This document shows, in pieces, positions 12,189-23,598 of a DNA stretch of 64,000 bases. Source of the stretch: Ipomoea triloba. Taxonomy: Eukaryota; Streptophyta; Magnoliopsida; Solanales; Convolvulaceae. Each line of letters begins with the position of its first letter. Position 1 is the stretch's first letter. A model generated the notes under the pieces. It made no database searches. It worked only from the letters and a program-made list of their open reading frames with translations, and was not told the origin of the DNA. The stretch spans positions 19,915,959 to 19,979,958 of the forward strand of contig NC_044925.1 of the NCBI RefSeq assembly GCF_003576645.1. The letters run 5' to 3'. The position numbers were made by a program, and so were the translations under genes.

Positions 12189-13663
12189 AGTGAAGGGCAA
12201 TATCATCTTCACTATATATCATCTTCTTCCTCCAACACAACGCTGTACGGTCAACCAACAATTACTCGACTGATTATCCCATTACTTCCATGTAAATTTT
12301 TCTCTAATATAGTTATACTTACTGAATATCAAAATATAAGTGTACCTCAAGATCTTGCAATAACTAACCGACAAGTAATTAAATTAATGAATATGATGCA
12401 ATAATGTAAATTATCTACCAATTGCATTTATACACTTATTTTAGAACACTGAATTTTTGTGATATTTGTTGCATGCAAGGAAGACTCATACTATAATTGC
12501 ATTTATACACTTATTCATACTCATATTCGATGTTATAATTTATATAACTGTATATCGATTCAAATATTTCTTAAAATATTATAACAAATTCATTCCGTGC
12601 AACGCACGGGTGAAAATACTAGTAATAATAATAACAATAACAACAACAATAATCTATACTATTAATAAACACAAAATACTCAAATTTAACTTCTGTTCAA
12701 AACACTCATGAACTATTAAGGTTTGCGTAAAAAATATATTAATAAAATTTCTAATAAAATATATTCTTCTCTACGTTCCTATTCGTAATACAATTCTAGA
12801 TTAAAATTACTAATAGTAATAATACAATACATATATAGGTTTGCGTAATATTGTAAAATATGATAATACAATTCCTAATAAAATATATTCTTCTCTACGT
12901 TCATATTCGTAATATTCTATATTAAAATGACTAATTATAATAATACAGTACGTATATTTTCCTACAATGCAATCTATACTTCTATGCTATTAATAAAAAC
13001 AAAATCCACAATTTTAACTTCCTGCCCAAAACTCTCCTATATTATTAAGGTTTGCGTAATATTGTAAAATATGGTAATACAATTAATTCATATTCGTAAT
13101 ACAATTCTACATTAAAATATGGTAATACAATTCCTAATAAAAATATATTCTTCCCTACGTTTCTATTCGTAATACAATTCTATATTAAAATTACTAATTG
13201 TAATAATACAATACATATATTTTCCTGCAATTCAATCTATCTATACTACTAATAAAAACAATATCCTCAACTTTAACTTCCCGCCCAAAACACTTCTATA
13301 CTATTAAGAATTGCGTAATATTGTAAAATATGGTAATACAATTCTTATTTGTAATACAATTGTACATTGAAATAGGCATTTGATTTGGATTCCTTTATGG
13401 TTTAATTATACTACACAATTCAATTTTTTTTAAAAGTTGAATTGTATTTATACTAGTGCAAACTCACATATTTTGTTTATTGTAGGACAAATGCTAGTTG
13501 AAAGTCTTTCAAAACTTCATTTTTTTCAACTAAATGGTTAGACTTTGAAAATCAATTTCTCATTCACTCATTATCAATTTAAGTGTGTAATATATCAAAT
13601 TAAACATTTTACTTAGAAGAATCCAAATTTACTTTAACATGAAACAAATCAGAAGTGGACCTC
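12189..13663. repeat. Copy 2 of the 1476-bp-offset duplication
   Basis: Begins inside the palindrome just after the N and repeats copy 1 through 13663, after which unique sequence resumes. It is best treated as the same locus as 10727-12187. The Helitron 3' terminus appears again at 12619-12622. Confidence 0.85.
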
Positions 13664-14343
13664 ACTCAAAATAGTATCTCAAAATGACCACTTAAATACT
13701 ATTTTAACCCTTTTTTTCACATTAAATTTGTAAGTTATGGGTGAATATCGATTTTAGTCTCAAATATTTAATATGGGAGAACTATAATGTAACAAAAACT
13801 TAGAATGTATTTATGTTTTAAACAAATATGAACTAAAATAATTACATCATTTGTCTCATTTTAAATGTCTTATTTATTATTTATTGGTCAAATTAATTAT
13901 TCTTTTGTTTTTCTATTAGTATTACTTATTATAATTTTTAACTTTAATTTTTGTATGTAATAGTACTTTTAATGTAGTTTATAAATATATAAATTTTATA
14001 TACTAATTTTAAACTTAATATTTAAAAAATTAAATTGTAAATAACTTCAATTAAGCATCGTTAACGTAACCAAATTGGACACGAAATGGGATGAATGGAG
14101 CATTTAGCAACAATTTAAGGACTAAAATTGTATTTTTCTCTTATTATTATTATTATTATTTTGATATAATTGTTGGTGCTAGATTGTGGATGCAGTGGGT
14201 ATCATCACTCAAAATAAACAAGAATCCGAATTCAAAGATATTATGCTAAAGAATATGAGCAAGAAAGCTATAACACAACAAATTAAATTTATTTAATTGG
14301 GAATATAATGAGTATCGGGAGAAAACTAATAATAATAATAATA

Positions 14344-14389
<46 letters not shown>

Positions 14390-14829
14390 GCACCGATATG
14401 ATTGTGCTTAACTTCTTAATTTGGGTTGTGTTTAGAAATCAAGAAAATGACTTCTGAAATTATTTTTTTTTAAATTAATAATTTTTCAGAAAATATTTTT
14501 CTTTTCAGTGTTTAGTTGTAATGATGTGTTTGGTTTATTTTTTGAAAAATGAGTATAATTGTATAATTAAATATTTTAAGTATTTTATTTAGATTATGAA
14601 AATATTTATAATAATATTAAAAATAATATTATTTATTAAAATTTTAAAAAAGTTGGGAAACTAGAGAGCAGTACTCTCTCGTTTTTTGTGGCGAAAAAGA
14701 GAGAGGACTGCGATATTTCAAATTCGCGCAAACTTGGTTCAGAAAATGACTTCCGCCAAATTTTGGCAGAAGTCATTTTCTTAAAAAATAGCATTGTTTT
14801 TCTTTGAGTCGGAAAATAATTGGCGGAAC
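13664..14829. other. AT-rich non-coding DNA with ATT microsatellite and a short foldback
   Basis: No gene is visible. AAT/ATT microsatellite occupies about 14328-14388. At 14742-14759 and 14763-14780 lie 18-base inverted arms (GAAAATGACTTCYGCCAA) with one mismatch and a 3-base loop. Related 'gaaaatgacttc' words near 14443 suggest a MITE spanning roughly 14430-14825. Confidence 0.5.
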
Positions 14830-15109
14830 TAGGGTGGCTCGAGCTCGAGCTCGCTAAGGATGGTTCGGCTCGAGTTCGAGCTCGAGCTCGATCGGACTCA
14901 AGAATTGATGCCCAAGCTCGCCAATTATCGAGCTGCTCGAGATGCTCGATTGTTCGAGCTTGAGTTCAGACTCGTACTGAAGTTCTAGTTCGATTTTGAG
15001 CTCGAAATTTAACCTGTTTGATTTTAAATTCATGTTTCAATTAAAAATAAACTATAATATTATATGTATATATATAATATGTATTAAAAATAAACTATAA
15101 TATTATATG

Positions 15110-15343
<234 letters not shown>

Positions 15344-15479
15344 CGCGAGCGACTCGACGAGCCTAAGACATTAGAACTCGAGCTCGGCGCGATTATTAAA
15401 TGAGCCGCTCGAGCTTGGCTCGAGCTCGAATTTGACCGAGTTTGAGCCGAGCGAGCCGCTCGGCTCATTTACACCCCTA

Positions 15480-15908
15480 CTTTGGAGGAAAAATCACTTT
15501 CAAAACTTGCTTTTAAGCATGAAAAACGTGTCTCTTTTTTTTTTTTTTGGAGAGCAGAAAACGTGTCTTTTGTGCATTGTTAAAATATTAATTATGCTGC
15601 CTTAGCTTTAAGTGGTTTACAATCGCTCTCAAGTCTCAAATTACAACTGGTAGCGTTTCATTTTCTGTTCGTGCTAGCAAAAAAGACCAACCAACCTCTA
15701 GGTGTTCAATTCTCTCTCTCACACAGTCTCTGGTTTTCTTTTAATAAATATTTTGCGTGCTAATAATTATGGAATGAAAAAAAAAAGTTTTCTTATTCAA
15801 ATCATTATCAAATATTTATTTCTTGGCATAACATATGTATAAGCCTTAAAAAAGCTTTTTTATTTTATTTTCATTGACTACTTGTGAATTATTCAATCCC
15901 ACCATAAA
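15480..15908. other. Non-coding spacer
   Basis: AT-rich sequence between the hAT-like element and the Pack-MULE. It has a T run at about 15535-15548 and a short CT-rich stretch near 15711-15730. I see no gene or recognisable element. Confidence 0.5.
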
Positions 15909-16234
15909 TTAATAAAAGAGCAAATTGCCATTTTGGTCCACTGACTATAGGGGTCCTATTAATTGCAGTCCACGACTTTCAAAACTGTTAATTGCATACC
16001 ATGACTATTCAATTTTTATCAATTTTGGTCACTCCGGCCAAATGTCACCGGAAAGTCCTAAACCCTAAATTAATGAAGGTATTTTAGTAATTTCACGCAT
16101 CTTTCTTCTTCTCCGGCGAGCTACCACTTTTCTTCGGCGAGCAACTTGGTTGACCATGTTTTGGAGCTACTTGGGTTGGTCCATTCATACACCCCTTCAC
16201 ACCTTCCCACCGGCAAACACTCCCCACATTCTTC

Positions 16235-16384
16235 TCCGACCAACCAACCATAACCCCGACGGGTCAATCCTAAATTTCAACGCCAAAAGAGCGTCGCCAT
16301 TTCTGGACCTCACCGCCAGAAAATCAAGAAACACCACAAAACTCACCAACAACAAAGCTAATGAGCCGAATCTCCAGATCTAAG
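16235..16384 (-). pseudogene. Captured fragment, probably N-terminus of an LRR receptor-like kinase
   Basis: On the minus strand the frame reads a hydrophobic stretch (LALLLVSFVVFLDFLAV) followed by NGDALLALKFRIDPSG. A signal peptide followed by DALLALK..IDPS is the usual start of the LRR N-terminal domain in plant LRR receptor kinases. The frame ends at a stop soon after. The match is short, so this is the least certain of the three captured pieces. Confidence 0.4.
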
Positions 16385-16459
16385 AAGAATAAGCGTGAGG
16401 CTAGCAGGTGACGATGACGATGGAGATGGAGCTCTGTCCCCCATTCCTATCCTCATTGG

Positions 16460-16625
16460 GGCCAAACCTAGTGTAGAAGAACTTGATTAATCCGATGACG
16501 ATGAGCATTTCGGAGAATCCGAAGATGAGGAATTGGGGAGCGATCCAGAAGATGGAGAGAATATCGCCGGATTTCACGGCGGCCGTCAACGCTATTCTCT
16601 GTTTCCACTCATCTTCTCTCCTCAA
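16460..16625 (-). pseudogene. Captured fragment of an NPF (NRT1/PTR) transporter
   Basis: The minus-strand frame reads [19 protein letters not shown] then [14 protein letters not shown]. The W..PQF.IFG.SEM...GLI.FFY pattern is a late transmembrane segment of plant NRT1/PTR family nitrate and peptide transporters. It is a single exon piece with no start or remaining domain, so it cannot encode a transporter. Confidence 0.7.
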
Positions 16626-16669
16626 CTACGCCTATGCTGCTAGTCTCAATCTACACTTGTACAAAAGGG

Positions 16670-16767
<98 letters not shown>

Positions 16768-16793
16768 ATTGAAGGGAGTTGGTGGGTAAGAGA

Positions 16794-17035
16794 ATGGCGA
16801 GTGGAGGAGGCTGGATATGGTGATTCGGCGGGGCAGAAGATAGATTATGTTTTCAAGGTTGTGCTGATCAGAGACTTGGCGGTGATGAAGTCTCAGATAC
16901 TGGCTCGGTTTGCCCGGAACGAGTTCAGTTTGGATTCAAAGGCTACCATACTATATATGCTCATCCAACACAAGTCCGTCAAAGCTCAGATCTAGGACAC
17001 CGCTGGCAAAGAACGGTATTATATTATCGGCCAAG
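16794..17035 (+). pseudogene. Captured, broken RABA-type Rab GTPase fragment
   Basis: Starts ATGGCGAGTGGAGGAGGC (MASGGG). A 1-base frameshift follows, then the next frame gives [38 protein letters not shown] and HKSVKAQI. These are the N-terminal blocks of plant RAB11/RABA small GTPases. The P-loop that should read GDSAVGKS is RDLAVMKS, so the nucleotide-binding glycine and context are lost; the segment after SKATI is shortened; and the Trp of the WDTAG motif is a TAG stop at 16992-16994. It is clearly a dead copy, opposite in strand to the other two captured pieces. Confidence 0.85.
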
Positions 17036-17303
17036 AACGCGATAATAACCTGAATAATGACAGTCGGAAAAATTCGCACATCGCCGGAGAAGAAGAAAGA
17101 TGCGTGAAATGACTAAAATACCCTCATTAATTTAGGGTTTAGGACTTTCCGACGATATTTGGCCGACTATTTGGCCGGAGTGACCAAAATTGATAAAAAT
17201 TGAATAGTCATGGTATGCAATTAACAGTTTTGAAAGTCGTGGACTGCAATTAAAAGAACCCCTATAGTTAGTGGACCAAAATGACAATTTGCTCTTAATA
17301 AAA

Positions 17304-17880
17304 AGTCTATAGTTAGTTACATTTTTTATCCCATGACTATTAGGGTTAATTTTAATCCACAATTTCAAAAATTAACAATTTAATACCCTAATTATGCAAT
17401 TTTTAACATATTTGGTCCATCAGACCAAATTGTAGGCCAATTGTTAATCGGAATCTTTTAATTTGTTTAATTCAGGGGCAAATCGGTCATTCTAGGTTAT
17501 TCCTTCTTCTTCGAGTAATAAATTCAATATCATCATATAAAAGCTATTAAATTTGCTATTATTCATGATCTTCTTCATTAATATTCCCCAAATCATCTTC
17601 TTCATCTATGACAACAATCTCTCCGTCAATGCCAAGAAGCAAGAAAAAAAAGAAAATTAAGCATGGAGATGAAGAGAGATGGTGAGCCGACGGAGAGAAC
17701 AAGGAAAATGGTGAAGAAAAGAGATATAAAGGAAAAACAAAGAAGAAGAACGAAGAAGGAGGAAGAACTTGGGGAAGATGGTAAAGAAAAGAGATATAAA
17801 GGAGAAACGAAGAAAAACTTGAAATAACATATTTGCTCCTGAATTAAAGATTTATTATAGTCAGATGGATGACCAAATGA
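17304..17880. other. Non-coding, probable remnant of another MULE-like element
   Basis: The left part ('catgactattagggttaattttaatcc') reads like the 'tell-tale' ends of other MULE relatives here. The word 'ttaattcaggggcaaat' near 17470 is partly mirrored by 'atttgctcctgaattaaaga' near 17832. The middle is purine-rich (GAAGAAGA). I cannot define ends or a product. Confidence 0.4.
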
Positions 17881-17995
17881 AATTAACAAGACCCTACTCT
17901 ATTAGATTGTAATATCTGTTTAAGGCTCGAACCCTGGCCTCCAATTTGAGAAATCACTTCATACCACTAAATCAAAGGTGATTGGTAGTCTATAT
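17880..17995 (-). mobile_element. tRNA-derived SINE, minus strand
   Basis: Read on the minus strand: a box A-like TTTAGTGGTATGAAGTG, then box B GGGTTCGAGCC about 30 bases later, then a 3' part ending TACAATCTAATAGAGT. The tail is shared with the SINEs at 15110-15236 and 56023-56172, while the head differs somewhat. No clear target duplication was found. Confidence 0.6.
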
Positions 17996-18040
17996 TTTAT
18001 TTTATTTTTTGAAAGCCACCACTTGGGTGAATAGATTAAA

Positions 18041-18345
18041 TCAACTCAGAAATAGAGTTCGGGGGATAGAGTGCCAAAACAAAAAATCAAGCTGCGAGAA
18101 GGCCAACGTAGCAAGAACGTGAGCCCCTCTATTTGCAGTTCTAGGAATATAATTAACTGAACAATTAGTAAAGGTAGACATAATAGCCCTAGCGGCGTCA
18201 ACGGAGTAACGAACATAAGGAAATAGACTAGTACTATCTGTAGTCAACAAACTCTTGAGCGTGGAACAATCAGTGTGGATGCGCACGGACTCTAGGCCCC
18301 GGTCTTTTAGCTATGAGAGAGCTTCCTTGCAGGCCAACGATTCCA
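18041..18345 (-). pseudogene. LINE-type RNase H fragment
   Basis: The minus strand reads LESLACKEALS, a stop, then KDRGLESVRIHTDCSTLKSLL and later NYIPRTANRGAHVLATLA. This is the plant RNase H-like domain found at the C-terminus of non-LTR retrotransposon polyproteins: the A.EAL block, the catalytic 'TDC' Asp region, and the R..N..AH..A helix. It contains a stop codon and stands alone, so it is a remnant. Confidence 0.7.
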
Positions 18346-19111
18346 ATAGAGTAAGTATTCCTATTTTACATACTGTTGGCTATGTTGTTTCGTCGCAATC
18401 TGTATCTGAATTAAAGTTAGGTTTATGCCGCAAAAACTTCATGAAATCATAAAATCATGAAAAATTTCTGTGTTAATTATGTATTTCTTTAGCTCTCATA
18501 TGAGGATCTGTTCTAAACATTTCAGGTGGTGTGTGGTCTTTTGAATCAATAAAGTTTAATTTGCTTCATCAAATTCTTCATTTTATTGTTAGGGAAAAAT
18601 TAAATATGTAGACCGCCCAAAAGTAAGGTGATTTATTGACACTTCTATGTTCTTGATGCATTGATTTCACTAAGAAATGGTAAAAATTGGTGAACTAGAA
18701 GGTGATGTTTAATTGATCAAATTAACTGTAAGCGAAATTTAAACCAGTGCTTAAAGAACTTTTGGCAACTTATCTATGGTTGGAATTCTTACACTGTGCA
18801 CCTAAATTTCACGAAGGATATGATAACTTCTTGTTTTTTTTTTTTTTTTTTTTTTCTCAATCTGTTGGATTTCCCCCTTTTTTGAACGTTTTGATAAATG
18901 ACAGAGTTATTTTTAAAAATGAATATATTTGCTAAAGCATCTGATCTTATACCTTACCGTCTAATTAATTTTGTTATATTAAACAAAAAGAAGCATGAAA
19001 TCCCTAAGTTGATTCCCTTACACTAATATTTAATTATTTATAAAATTGAACCCGTTATTTTGTAGTCATTGATCATCCTAGATGGATGAATCAAAATAGT
19101 CCACACTTATA

Positions 19112-19150
<39 letters not shown>

Positions 19151-20139
19151 AGAATAATTTGTTTAACTTTTTATATCTTATAAGTTTTATTTGAGAGTCA
19201 AATTGTTCATACAGGATGATACAAACTTAAAACAAAATTGTATCTAATATATTTCTCAAGTATTATGATTCTTGATTCTCACATCCCCTCCACCAGCCTT
19301 TTCTAACAGACCCTAATTGACCATCATTTATTTATTTATTTTGACATTATATTATATCATGATTAAAATTATGGTGCAGCGCACTAAATTTCAATGGTAG
19401 AGCGCACGTTGAATGCAGCTAAGCCTACTACTAATAGCATATGATGGAACCACAGGCATACCCTGAAAAGAATAATGAAGAATTGAAGACTTTACACCAG
19501 ATATTAAATTCAAAATACATTAATAATAAAGCTTAATTATTTAAAACAAACTCAAAATTAGAAATTTATGTACTTAGCAGAAATAAAGCTCAAATACAGC
19601 AACAATCAAAGATTAAAGAAAAATAATTTTATAATACCATATATATATCGAGGTTTCGATGTACTTTGTACGTGATAAAGTTATACTTTTATCATTTTAT
19701 ATCACTAAAAAATCACAATATATAATTGTATCAAACATGTACCTATGGAAACTTTCATTAAATTAATAAGTGGTCTATCGGCCCTCAATTTGATTATCAA
19801 TTATCAATTCATTCAAAATAATACATTGACTATGTCAAATTTACTAAATTTAGTAATCTATTTTACTAAATCGAGGATTGCATTGAATAAATTTCACATA
19901 ACATTTTGAATAAATTGATAATTGATGAACAAATTAAAAATTATGATATAATCAAAGAATTATTTTTTGTATAATATCTAAATTTAAATAAAGGAACAAT
20001 AACTAAATAATAAACTTCTAATATTTTTGAACAAAAATATAAATGGATCAAATAAGAACTTGCATTTTAATTATTAAAAAAAAAAACCACAAGTAAACCT
20101 TTCTCTCACGGGTTACAATGTTATTGGTGGAATTTTTAG

Positions 20140-20330
20140 CCTAAAATGATACTGTAAGTAGCTATTTTGTGGTACAAATATATGTAAAATTTACTCTCGA
20201 TTTGGATCGGGTCAAATGAATTCGCACTCTGATCTACGTAGTGAAATAAAGAAATTGATATATTATACTCTCAAAATGGATAATAGGTGAATAAAAATTG
20301 ATTCTCAAATTAGTAGGCGATAAGTCAAAA
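20140..20330 (-). repeat. Dispersed repeat, related to 8.9-9.25 kb and 34.56-34.9 kb
   Basis: The words 'attttgtggtacaaatatat', 'gatttggatcgggtcaaatg', 'aatggataataggtgaat' and 'attgattctcaaa' match the reverse complement of the block at 8930-9260. That block is shared, with divergence, by 11980-12187 and 34560-34910. It may be an LTR or a Helitron internal region; I see no coding sequence in it. Confidence 0.55.
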
Positions 20331-20870
20331 CTTAAATAATTTGTAAGCACTAATGAGAAGTGCTTTTGTAGCACATGGAAAGTGCTAATTAAGATTAGCA
20401 CTGTAAAGTGGTATTTGAAAGCACTATTCATGCTATATGTAGCACTTCAAAAATGTGCAAATCAGGCAAAATTGAGAAAGGTTAAGATTAAGCTTAAGTA
20501 GCTATATGGAAGGTTACGAATAGTTGGAAAATTAAAGCACTTTTCGGTGCTTGCAGTGCAAATTGCACTATTGGTATATATATTAGTTTTGTAAATCGAC
20601 TTATTCACCCAAACAGTTATTACTTAAATTCATCCGCTTATTATGGTATAATAAGGCTATCCTTATTCCTGTAAGTATATATCACTTTCAAAAGTGTGTC
20701 CAACATTCACATCATCAAATTTAAAATTACTTCACATTTTTACAATTCTCTCACTTTAAAAAACGGTCCACCTTCACAACACAATTATAAATTCATACGT
20801 TTTTCAATAAATAAATACATATAATACCAATAAAATATTTAAAAAGCAGCTTTTGCTGCCGTAAAAATAG

Positions 20871-20908
20871 TGGGTTGAAAGCTTGTTAATTAGAAAGCTT
20901 TCAACCCA
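20871..20908. repeat. Perfect 14-bp hairpin
   Basis: TGGGTTGAAAGCTT at 20871-20884 is followed after 10 bases by its exact reverse complement at 20895-20908. A smaller inverted pair (GCAGC..GCTGC) lies just before it at about 20846-20859. Function unknown; it may be the core of a small foldback element. Confidence 0.7.
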
Positions 20909-21177
20909 TCGTGAGTCGTGACAATAAAAAAATTTAAAAGAAATATTTTGTATTGCCACCTCACATAGTGAGTAGTAAATTTTTTGGGTTGAGGTTAGTC
21001 TAATAGGTAAGCAAAAACTCGTCACGTTGTTAAATTTGGAATTGATTTCTAGTAAAAAAAAAGGATAATTGAGTTTTTTTTTAAAAAAAAATAAATAAAT
21101 TGATGGGCTAATAATCGCTCTATGTCTCTCTCTTAATAATTTGAGTGCTTATTTAGTTATTTAACATGAAATAAATG

Positions 21178-21767
21178 GGGATAACGGTCAAATAGACCAT
21201 TCAATTTTACACAAAAGTGTAATTAGACTCCTGAATTTTTTGAAAAGTATAATTAAGCTCATGAACATTTATTTTTGTGCATTGAAGCCCCAAAATCGAT
21301 TAATGACTTGCAATAGCATGTCACTAAAGTTTTGACAATACTTTGACAGCTCCAATGGCACTCCGGCGACAATTGCTAGTTGCCTGTGAAGAGAGCGACC
21401 AAACTAGTCGCCTTCTTCATCCGAGAAGGCGACCAATGGTCACTTTCTTCAAGGAGGCAACCGGTGAGTCGCCTTTTCTGCCAGAGAGGATGACCAGTGG
21501 TTGACTTTTCTATCGAAGAAGGTGACTTGCTAGTCGCAAAGAAAGCTAGCGATTGTTTTCATCAGTCACCTATCCCTGATTTTTTTATTCGGTTATTAAC
21601 GACGGCGGTCAATGACGACTTGCATACTGATAACCCGTTGGTTATCGATAATTTAGATTTATTTGACTAATTTTACTAAATTAAAGTGTTTAATTGTATT
21701 TTAAAAAAATTTAAAGATCTAATTACAATTATGTGTCAAGTTAGATGACTTATTTTATCATTTTCCC
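21178..21767. mobile_element. Element with long inverted ends and repetitive interior
   Basis: The left end (GGGATAACGGTCAAATAGAC...) and the reverse complement of the right end (GGGAAAATGATAAAATAAGT...) share a loose match over about 80 bases including 'gtaattaga' and 'aaaagta/aaatacaattaa'. The GC-richer interior (21340-21570) repeats 'gcgaccaa..agtcgccttctt' words in both orientations. It resembles a MULE-type non-autonomous element. No target duplication is defined. Confidence 0.45.
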
Positions 21768-22800
21768 AATGAAAGGGAAAATGTGATGAAATGAAAAGAC
21801 ATAAACATTAGGGTTATTGAAAAATGAAAATAGCATTTAATTCTCAAAAAAAAAAAAAAAAAAACTACGTAGCATTTCCGTTTGGGTCCACACTGGAATT
21901 ATCAACTCAGCCAGGATGTCACCCACCCAGAGTAAACTTGCTGACATGCCTATCTCTCCCATTGCTTCCTAAATTTCCTTTCTTTTTTATTTTAATATAT
22001 ATTTTTACCTTTTTTTTTTCCCTAAAGAAGTACGGAGTAAAAGATCAGATTTTACGGAGTATTAGAAAGCAAACTTTTAGCTGTGATGTAAACATTCATC
22101 ATAATTATACATTAGAAAAGTCACCTCAGAAATTGTGGAAAAATTGAAGGGGAGAAAAGGAGATAAAAATGACATGATTTCCTTTTCAAGACTATAACAT
22201 GGTATGGTAAAGTAAAATAAAAATTTATATTGCGCAGATACGTACAAGACATACACATCAATACATCAGCAATACTTGAAGTAAATTGCATGTTAAAGAT
22301 CCTCCTCAGAGCACAGCCATCTTTCTTGCCCTGATGTTGTTTGATTGCCCTTTTTGAGTTTTTTTCAATGCACAGTTACAGAAAGATGTAATTTTTTTTA
22401 AGGAAAAAAATGTCTAGAAACTAGAAAGTTGGAACTTTTTTGTTTTTTCAAATAAATATGTTGTTAGCTTGGAGGCAATTAAATTTTTCTGATAATGGGT
22501 CATCTTCAGATGAAACTAAAAAGTGCCAAGTGCCAACTAAGAGGGTTGCCTTGCACCTCTTGACCATTTCCTGTCTTCCATAACTTCCCTTATACTGTTT
22601 CTGAAAACCTATTTTTTTTTTCTTCATCACCTACCACTGATAACTCCACCTTTCCTTACCTTCTAGTAGCATTTCTTGAAACATTTCATGTTGTATAAGC
22701 CACTTGATATCATTAGCATTTTGCAATTTTATGCATCTTTACTCCTCCCTGCAAGAACAGCAGCCCCTTTGTTGTTGGGTCAGCTGTCATTAAGGTGAAG

Positions 22801-23598
22801 AAAGGGGGGGCAGGTGGTGGTGGTGTCAGAACCACTTTTTATGCACCTCTGCCCAGGCGTTGTGTCAAATCGATCAATGCTGTAAAAACCCACTTTGGGA
22901 ATTTGATCAAGACTTGATTTTTACTACTTGGTGTTTCTGTGAGACAAGATTATTTCATTTATTTGGGTGGTTTGGACATTGGGCTTTGTTAGTTTTGCTT
23001 GGTTTGAGATCTGTGATTGAATTGGGATTCCCTTCATTGTCTGAGGAAGGGATATGGTGGTGGAGTTTCAGAGATCTGAGGTTTAAAGATTGCACATTGA
23101 GTCTTTCTGGAAGGTATATATGCAAATTTAAGATGTGCAGTTTTCTTAGGTGAATTCAGGCATTTTCTGTGTTTGACCATGATTCTTTGCTTCTTGTTTT
23201 CACTTTCTTCAGGAGCTAGGTGAAAACTATTGTTTAGATTTGTGGGATTGGAAATGGCTGTAATAATGGATCTTGTTTAGATTTGCTCATGATTGCAGTC
23301 ATTCATTGTTGCTAGTGCTGTTTTTGAGTTTTCTAGGTGTCATTATATCTTGATTATCATCTTATTTTCTGTAAACCCAAATTAGTTGGATGAGAAGAGA
23401 ATTAGTATAGTAGTGTTTGATCTTTGGTTTGGTGTTATGCAACCTTATATTTAAGGAATTTGGAAAAAAGATTGTAGCTCTATTCCATATTTGACCAAAT
23501 AGAACCACCAATTCAATTAGGTGTATACTTCAGTGTGTTTCCTTAAATTTTATAATTTTCCTTGCACTAATTTTATAGGTCTTTTGACATCCAAGAAG
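22801..23598 (+). promoter_or_regulatory. Promoter and 5' leader region of the receptor-like kinase
   Basis: The DNA upstream of the kinase start is less AT-rich than the surrounding spacer. It ends with TTTTATAG at about 23571-23578, a good 3' splice site 20 bases before the ATG, and candidate donors (GGTGAATTC near 23149, GGTGAAAAC near 23219) lie upstream. I infer a 5' UTR intron, common in this kinase family. Transcript data would be needed to fix the exons. Confidence 0.4.

Larger units (their letters stand above)
15918..17294. mobile_element. Pack-MULE with captured host gene fragments
   Basis: The ends are long inverted repeats: 15918-16118 and 17086-17294 pair over about 200 bases with few differences, beginning GAGCAAATTGYCATTTTGGT. 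The element is flanked by a perfect 9-bp duplication, TTAATAAAA, at 15909-15917 and 17295-17303. Inverted ends of this length plus a 9-bp duplication define Mutator-like elements. There is no MURA transposase; instead the 1.0 kb interior holds pieces of unrelated host genes (listed separately) and a (TA)n tract at about 16674-16749. Transposition would depend on a MULE elsewhere. Confidence 0.88.
18346..22800. other. Intergenic, transposon-rich, no gene seen
   Basis: This stretch separates the MULE/LINE cluster from the receptor-kinase gene. It holds a T run at about 18834-18855, a short (TA)n at 19119-19148, a copy of the dispersed 20-kb repeat (20140-20330), a run of AGCAC/GTGCT words at 20325-20575, a 14-bp hairpin at 20871, a long-inverted-end element at 21178-21767 and an A run near 21846. 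The remaining AT-rich sequence shows no supported feature. Confidence 0.6.

Noticed and set aside
19380..19460. Possible tRNA-like text ('aatggtagagcgcac')
   Set aside because: No box B at the right distance and no cloverleaf I could fold by eye.
22860..23153. 97-codon frame upstream of the receptor kinase
   Set aside because: It lies in the probable 5' leader of the kinase, is Trp/Leu-rich without a domain, and shows no sign of being a separate gene.
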